The notes under the pieces: model-generated | Databases searched by the model: none | What the model saw: only the letters and a program-made list of their open reading frames with translations | Told to the model about the DNA's origin: nothing | Program-made: the position numbers and the translations under genes | Assembly: GCA_973895155.1 (NCBI GenBank) | Contig: OZ316894.1 | Location: 2,170,001 to 2,234,000, forward strand | Direction of reading: 5' to 3' | From: Marsupella aquatica | Lineage: Eukaryota > Marchantiophyta | Length of the DNA stretch: 64,000 nucleotides | Part shown: positions 57,330 to 64,000 of the stretch, one piece after another | Layout: every line of letters starts with the position of its first letter | Position numbering within the stretch: the stretch's first letter is position 1

Positions 57330-60300
57330 CAAGGTCATGACATCATATGAGAAATGAATCTATAATTATTAGATAAGTTATCATCTATTGAAATGGCAAA
57401 AGAAAGATGATCTTAAAAAACACATTGATACATCATTCCAGGTCTATGTTAGATGAATATATGGCAAGCCGCACGAGAAGCCGCATGGTTGCTTTAATAT
57501 TTGTGAAGGCACTCAACGGGGCACTCAATAGTTGCATTATAGATATATTTTTGAGTTCTATGAGAGGATAATTAAAATTCACAGACTTTAAAAAGTCTTA
57601 TTTCAAGTCTGCTACAAGAGAAATTGATGCATAATTTTTTTGTTAAAGACAAATCTATATGATTGACATACTGATGGCAAGACAATCCAAGTGCACAAAA
57701 AGGTAATATAATTTACAGGCATTTGAGAGATTGCTAATTTCAAAGGAAATGGAAAGCAAAGTATCAATAGGATGAAATAAACTAGGTAATGTTAACTTTC
57801 TATAATTGTGACAAGCCTGGTTATTCAAATAAAGATTGCAGGAAGGAAATGAGTAACTCTAAGAGGAATCAAAATCAACTAGGTTCAAATATAGTTGAAG
57901 AAAGATTGTATATTGCAGCTTTACTCTGCATTAATGAAGGGAAGTCTTCTTTATGGTATGTTGCGGACTCTATTGTAACAGAATAATCACATGTCACATA
58001 GCATAATAAACTGTCTTGTTTCATTGATATATCAACTTTTTTTCACCTAAAGAAAGACATTCAAGCATTTTTAGGAGACCATTTTTTACTACTTACCTGT
58101 CCCCAACAATGACCAAAATTAGTAGCTGCTCCCTCATTCTATTTTATCTGTCTCCTGCACCCACATTTTGTAAATGAGGATGGTTTAGTTAACCACAAAA
58201 GTTAACTCAACGTTGGCCCTCATTAGTTGTTAGTATGCCATGTGGCAAGGCGTAATTATTGCATCCTTGTTACCCTGGTCCCAAAACTGAACTGGCCCTC
58301 CCTCACCCGTTACTTGTTCCAGGCCCAACGAGCACTATAATATATGCTGCCAGGCACAACTCTATCCGATTGCGCCCTGCATTGCCCCACTGACCCCACT
58401 GGCCTTTTAGACTTTTGCCCGCGCAACCTCCCAGGGCCTGACTACCACTTTGCACAGGCCCGATGACCATTAGTCATCCCAGGCCATTTTTTACCAAAGG
58501 AAATGTGCAAATGTTTACACGTATATCTGACCAGTGTGTACACCATGAAGGGATGTAGGCGACTGTCTACGACTGTTGTGGGGGAAGGGCAACAATGTGG
58601 GAGAGGGGCTGGGAGAGGGGCAACAGCTTGTGAGAAGGTTTAGACGCGCAAGGGCAAAGGTAGAATTCCAACCGTGCGGAGGGTAGTAGACTCGTGACTC
58701 CCATACTTGTTTTCTCTCCAAAAAAAATGACCTTGAATGGTACCACTTTCAAGCCCTGTGCTGTATACATTTGAGTCTTGAGGATCTTAAAGTGCGTTGA
58801 AGGGTAGTATGTGGGAACACAAGCCAGGGCAGGGGTGAAGTTAGGAACAAAGGGAGGGTGTGAAGACAAAGGAAATGGCAGGAAAGCTTACCAGCTTTGT
58901 AAAAGCCTTGTTGATGTCAGTGCATGATTGTGGGCAACCTTGAGAGTGCTTAGCAGCTTGTTTCATATCAATCATCTCAAAATTGGTTGACCATGCTCAG
59001 GACATCCTCCATAGTTCTGCAGTCGGCCGGGTCTGCAGTCCTTTGACTCAAGTGGACATGGAGTTTACCATGAACCAAGTGCTCCCGATTTCTCATTAGA
59101 CACATTGGGTGAGCAGGCAGAAGAACTGTCATGCACATGAATATTGTGCAGCTTGCAACAATCAGAAAGGTGGAGTTAAGAAAGGCTGATGCGCGGACAA
59201 CCTCGTTGCTCCAGGGCTCAAGGCTGGACTAAAATTTTAGGCTAGGCCGGCTCAGAAAAAATGTGGAGAGAGGTCGAGTTTTAGGGTGGCAGATCGAACT
59301 ACAAATTGGCACACCCGTTGGCACAGGGCCGGGGAAGCACAAGTCCAGAACGTGGATAGTCATGTATTGACATGGAAACCAGGACATAAATTAACAGAAA
59401 TTCTATGGGGTGTAGGAGACAAAAAAATTTAAAAATGGGGAGCAGTTACTAATTTTGGTCATTGTGGGGGACAGGTTAGTAAACAACAGTTTTAGGAGAT
59501 AAGAACAATAGACACATTGAATAGAAAAATTAAAGCAAGATCAATTAGAAAAGAAGTTAGCCAAGAATCTAGTTTCCAGTTATCAACTTGATGATCAAAG
59601 CTACAGAACATACACCAATAAGAAATAACTTTTGTACGATACATGATCCTAAAAGGAAAATTGTTACAAGTTGCTACGCTTGAATGTCATCAATTTTGAA
59701 CAGCATGTTGGTTTTCACCATTGTGAATTTATGAACTAAGAGAAATGAAAGAATGATAGTTTTTAAATATATGTTTGAGAAATTTGGTAGAATCAAAGAG
59801 GGACTGAAAAAATTATCAATTTCAGAGAGAATATGATTAGAGAAGACTATACAGAAATTAAACTAGTAAGAATTTGATGTTTATATATTAAGCCACTCAG
59901 ATTCTATCAAGAGGATCTTAATGGCAATCTTCCTTACTACTCCAGAATGTTTAGGTCTTCCTCAACATCTATCCACACTAGAAGGAAAAATTTAGTGCCT
60001 AAGAACTTTGCCTTTGCTCTTTTACCATGTGAAATACATGAACTAATAGACAAATAGATCAAGTTAGTGAATACTAATTGAATGCTTAGAATAGATTGAT
60101 TGAGAATAAGTGAATTATGCTGGTACAATTCAAGGTTCCTACTTCCAAAAGCTCAGGAAAGAAAGACTAAGCTAAGAATGTGTCATTTCAAATCTACAAA
60201 TATGAAACAACACCAGAAGAAATTTAATGAATTGAGATTGTCGATAACCAGAATTAATAACAACTCTCAATTTAATATGATTGTTCAAATAGATCGATCT

Positions 60301-60450
60301 GTACCTGGGAGTACTACAAAGAGTAATCAACTAGCAATTTATACTAGAGCCCTAGTAGACTCATTAATTTGTTCCTTGATCTATGATATTCTAAAATCTC
60401 ATTTTCTTCCTACACAATTTGTGAAAAGTATAACCTGATAGCGGGCCTGA
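57330..60450 (+). mobile_element. Degraded Copia-type retrotransposon, plus strand (gag/protease part)
   Basis: At 57789-57986 a frame reads a decayed CCHC knuckle (NCDKPGYSNKDC, with one Cys and the His replaced), followed by SLWYVADSIVTEHMSH. That resembles the Copia protease-entry region usually written WYLDSGA..HM. Further protease-region remnants lie beyond 59500 once the inserted element at 58079-59489 is skipped. Downstream sequence to about 60450 is AT-rich with partial frames. I infer decayed pol, but could not assign motifs. LTRs were not found. Confidence 0.5.
58079..59489. mobile_element. 1.4-kb non-autonomous Mutator-type element with long TIRs
   Basis: The ends are inverted copies of each other over about 90 bp, sharing ACCTGTCCCC(A/C)ACAATGACC, AAAATTAGTA, CTGCTCCC and TGTCTCCT(G/A)CACCC. 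The element is flanked by the identical 10-bp direct repeat TTTTAGGAGA at 58069-58078 and 59490-59499. Long TIRs and a 9-11-bp target duplication are the marks of Mutator-like elements. The interior has no transposase frame, so it would need a helper. It sits inside the Copia remnant. Confidence 0.75.
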
Positions 60451-62078
60451 TAGAGAACAATACATCAAGACATGCAATGAATAGTAAAAAAAACTAAGTT
60501 AGAAATGTGTAATTTGTGCACTTGAAACACCAGAAAAGTCCTATGATTGGCCTAAAATTGTCCCCAGAATAATGGTACCTAAATCTCATCTATTCATATA
60601 GATCGATGAGTGTGAGGACTACACAGAATACCCAACTAACACTGACACAACTACCATACTAGACTAGTAGCCTGATCGATCTAGTTTACTAATCTACTAT
60701 TTTTCTCTGACTACTTCAAAAACATTTAATTTGTTGAGTATATATGTTGTACTTCAAAAGTAGTGCTTAATTAGAGTCAATCATGTATGCTCCAATATTA
60801 GACAGTTATTTGAGAAGTTGGATAAATATTGTTGCATGGAGTGTTTTGAACCAATCTCAGAACCAATGGTCTAAAGTTTGCTTGCATTTTAGTGTCCTCA
60901 GGTCATCAGATTTCTGTCAATTATCTTATGTATTGTGTTGAAAAAGCTTAATCAATGGTAATGCAATCAGGAAAACTAAGCTTGAATGAGATGCTTCTCA
61001 CTCAATCGCAACAATATATTACTCTTTGATCAATCTGTTATTAAGATATGACGCCTATCTTGATCCTGGAGCTTTCTAACCCTGTCACACAAAGGGCATG
61101 ATGAGAATTAAAGACAATCAAGTTTAACGGGACCCATTCAAGATTTAGAATCTGAAATTCCCAAATCTAATTGGTTTGAATTGTCCCCTCACATAGGCCA
61201 GAGTAATTGGGAAAGATAAAAGTCTGCTTATGAATTATTATGTTTATCAAAAGTTTTGATTTATTAATAGATTAAGGGTCATATTTTTCCTTCCATGAAG
61301 TACAATCTTTCATCCAATTAATTTCTAGAGCTGTTTCAAGGTACAATGAGGCCCCTGGCCAATGTTCCTCATTATCTGTTAGTGATCCTATAATTATATT
61401 TCTAAGAGCTCTCCCCAAATCATGACGGTCTTTCATTTCTTGTCAATCATGGTAATCTTTCATTCTGTTCAAACCAATGTCACAACTAACATTAGCCTTG
61501 CATTCTGATTTTTTTTCAAAGAGGATTCCATGTACACTGTGAAGAACCACACCAACTAAGACAGAGGGAAGACCCCGGGGAAGACAGATTAAGTCTGAAG
61601 TCAAGACTGATTGATGGAGCATTTGTTATTGGTTGGAGACTCCAGAAAACAGGGAAACATTACTGGCCTACTTCCTCAGATCCCTACCACATTTTGTGAT
61701 TGCAATTGTGAAAGGCGTGCTGTCAGCACATACTAACATGCATGTTCTCAGCACATAAGTATGTGCCAAAGATCAGCAGCATTGAGAAATTAAGACCATA
61801 TTTGCTACTACAATTAATGTGTGGTGGCAAAACTACTTCACCTAGGACAAGTGTCTTATAAAATTGATAGAACAAAGTAAAGGAAGTCAGTATGCAATTC
61901 TCTTAAGCTCAGATGATTGATAAATTTTATAAAAATAACTGTCAAATTATATACAATGTTTCCTCATACAAGTAGGTGATATTGTTTATTAAGTGAAGAG
62001 TGACACTGGAAACGTGTGCGTATCTTTGTGCCGGCCACTTTAAAGTTCGTGACATAGACGATACGTGTTTGTTCATCT
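60451..62078. other. AT-rich stretch between two retroelements
   Basis: No gene is recognised. Duplicated CAGCACATA-containing pieces occur near 61725-61765. The region lies downstream of the 3' LTR of the minus-strand element, so it is either old flank or unassignable repeat. Confidence 0.35.
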
Positions 62079-62392
62079 TGTGAGATTTTGAGAGAAAAAC
62101 AAAATACACTCAACAAATAACAAATGTATTGAATGAATGAATACAAGATTTTTGATTCAAAAATCTCTGACTAAATAGATAACAATAGCTAGGTGTCAAT
62201 TGGCATCACAATCAGGTGTGTCTTTTGACCATGTCACTTGGAGAGTGACCCCTAGAGTATATGTCTCTTCAGTTGAAGAGTCATAAGTATATTGTCCAGT
62301 GTGATCTAATTAAGCACATGGATAACTTGAACTAGATTAATAAGTAAAAACTTGATAAAGATACTAATTATTTATTGAATTTATCTCTAACA
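62079..62392 (-). repeat. Candidate 3' LTR of the minus-strand Copia element
   Basis: In the element's direction it begins TGTTAGAGATAAA and ends AAAATCTCACA, giving the TG..CA ends of an LTR over 314 bp. It is preceded by a purine tract (GAGAGGGAG at about 62397-62405), as expected of a polypurine tract. The partner 5' LTR would lie beyond 64000, so the pair cannot be compared. Confidence 0.6.
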
Positions 62393-63900
62393 CGTACTCC
62401 CTCTCAAATAGTAATCAAAATTACTAATCTTGTTGAAACTAATCCCTGAAACCAATCTATAGGAACTAAGCCTAAGGAGGTACAGTATGTTTTTGATGAA
62501 GTTCTGTGCGTAATCCTTCGGTAAGGATATCAGCTGTCATGTCTTGTGTAGGATTATAGATAATGTTAATATCTCGAATGATCCATTAAGAACTTGATCT
62601 TTAATATAATGAAATTGTATATCAATATGTTTGGATCTTTCATGATGTTTGGAGGTGTAAACAAGTGTAATGGCACAGTTATTGTTGGTTTGTTGAATAA
62701 AACCAATATATCAAGTAACATTTGTCTGTGCCAAATAGCTTCTGTGCCAAATAGCTTCTGTACTAGCTTTACAGAGTGCAATATATTTAGATTTGGTGCT
62801 TGCATTAAAGGGCAACAGTCTATATATTTTTGCTTCTTACTAGTCCAACTGATAGCACAACCACCAAGTAGAAAACAATATCCGCCAATTGATTTATGAG
62901 AACCATACTCATCACCATAAGATGAATCAGAGTATCCTTGAAGCTGAAAAGGTTGATCAGACTGGGTATATTGCATTATTGACACAAATGCTTAGTTGCT
63001 TGTAAATAGCGAAAAGTTCTCTTAACAACAATTCTATGTTGAGGACCAGGATTAGACATGAATTGAGCTACATTGCTAACAGAGTTCTAAGATATATCAG
63101 GACATGAAGCAATCATGAGCTACATTAAACTACCTATTGCACTATGATATGGAATGATCTGCTTAGTAGCAATTTCCTCAGTAGAAGGTGATTGATCTTG
63201 AATGCATATGTGGTAATTGCACAATTACCAAACTTGTAAGGTGTGGATATAGGTTTACAGTCAAGCATATGAAACTGTTTGAGCTTGTTGAGAATGTACG
63301 AGTTTGATTAATACGGAGCCATGCTTGGAGTAACTAGTCCTGTCACGTTGAGGAGCATACCAAGTATATGATAAGCAGTACCAAAATCTATCATGTCAAA
63401 TTCTTTACTGGCAAGAAGGTCTTGATTACTTGAAGTAAAGAATCACTAGAACGGTGCCATCAACATAAAGAGCAAGAATAATGAAAGCAGATCGGTGAGT
63501 GTAAATATTGTTATCAGCAATAGAACTGATGAAGCCAATATTCAGTAGAGCATCTAGTGAAATCTTTCATACCACATTAAACCACACCTGCCACTATAAA
63601 AGCCTCATTCCATGGCTCACTACTCACCATAAAAGGAGGAACACTAGCACCTTTTGTGGAGTACTTGCCAAAAAAGGCTTTTGCAGTCAGCACCTTTTGT
63701 GGAGCTCAAAGCCCATTTCTGAACAGTTTGTACTCTTCAGAATGAGAGCTACGGGTTACCCGTAGCCCTTTATAGGGGCAGGTGTGGTTTAAAGCAAATT
63801 GTTTCAAACCATATATAGAGCAACCTAAAAGGCTAACTAATGATGGATTGGAAACTTCGAGACCAAGAGGAAAGTAGATGTTATGCTTATGTAGTTGCAT
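62393..63900 (-). pseudogene. Copia-type pol remnant (reverse transcriptase to RNase H), minus strand
   Basis: Read on the minus strand from high to low coordinates, the motifs follow Copia order. PLGLEVSNP and SIYGLKQ (reverse transcriptase) lie near 63800-63870. YERFH comes after the inserted MITE. Then come a KEFDMIDFG..YHILGM-like region near 63370-63420 and a CKPISTP region near 63270. The RNase H region at 62985-62790 (GYSDSSYGDEYGS, GGYCFLLGGCAISWTSKKQ) follows. Many stops and frameshifts are present, including a 16-bp duplication at about 62728-62760 that breaks the frame after RNase H. The element continues beyond the window. Confidence 0.75.
63581..63788. mobile_element. 208-bp TTAA-flanked MITE inserted in the Copia reverse transcriptase
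   Basis: The terminal inverted repeats ACCACACCTGCC(A/C)CTATAAA differ at one of the first 20 bases. TTAA lies directly outside both ends (63577-63580 and 63789-63792). The element interrupts the reverse transcriptase frame right after the YGLKQ motif, and the frame matches again on the other side. Inside are a direct repeat (AGCACCTTTTGTGGAG, twice) and a near-palindrome CTACGGGT/ACCCGTAG. A TTAA target is typical of piggyBac-type transposons. Confidence 0.75.
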
Positions 63901-64000
63901 GATGCATGATAAGTTGAGGCTTTACACCGTGCCAGGAAACAGGAAAATTATTTCCTGTTATGAGCAAAAATGAAATATCAAAAATGTCTCATTAAGACTC

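Overview
This window is nuclear DNA of a land plant, probably a non-seed plant (bryophyte or lycophyte grade). The evidence is spliceosomal genes with GT..AG introns, plastid and Golgi proteins of plant type, plant telomere-type TTTAGGG repeats inside the chromosome, and degraded Copia, Mutator-like and other transposon remnants. The lineage guess is inference. I could reconstruct six gene models with agreeing splice phases, plus several transposon-derived ORFs.

Region 1 (1-8.6 kb) is transposon-like. It holds a retroelement-type C-terminal domain (minus), an RPA C-terminal OB-fold ORF broken by one TGA, a two-exon C2H2 zinc-finger gene with a SUMO-interaction-like motif, and a convergent four-exon Mutator-like transposase (DDE triad and SWIM finger visible, one in-frame TGA). 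A 203-bp tandem repeat sits in one transposase intron.

Region 2 (8.6-28.7 kb) holds three complete housekeeping-type genes. RCL1 (375 aa, 6 exons, plus) is a ribosome biogenesis factor and has telomere-type repeats upstream. A plastid BASS5/BASS6-type metabolite transporter (431 aa, 9 exons, minus) follows. The third is a Golgi-type GT23 (FUT8-like) fucosyltransferase (529 aa, 5 exons, minus) with a 6-kb intron.

Region 3 (28.7-45.8 kb) is mostly gene-free and AT-rich, full of old local duplications. Its one clear gene is an OEP16-like PRAT-family channel (141 aa, 6 exons, minus; exact PRAT signature). A satellite-like array of about 149-bp units with a 402-bp higher-order repeat covers 43.6-45.8 kb.

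Region 4 (45.8-57 kb) contains a GC-richer 3.7-kb leader region and a single-exon 501-aa DUF7138-like protein gene (plus). AT-rich DNA with two notable hairpins follows.

Region 5 (57.3-64 kb) is nested transposons. A degraded plus-strand Copia element is split by a 1.4-kb long-TIR Mutator-type element (10-bp target duplication). A minus-strand Copia element with a 3' LTR has its reverse transcriptase split by a 208-bp TTAA-flanked MITE.
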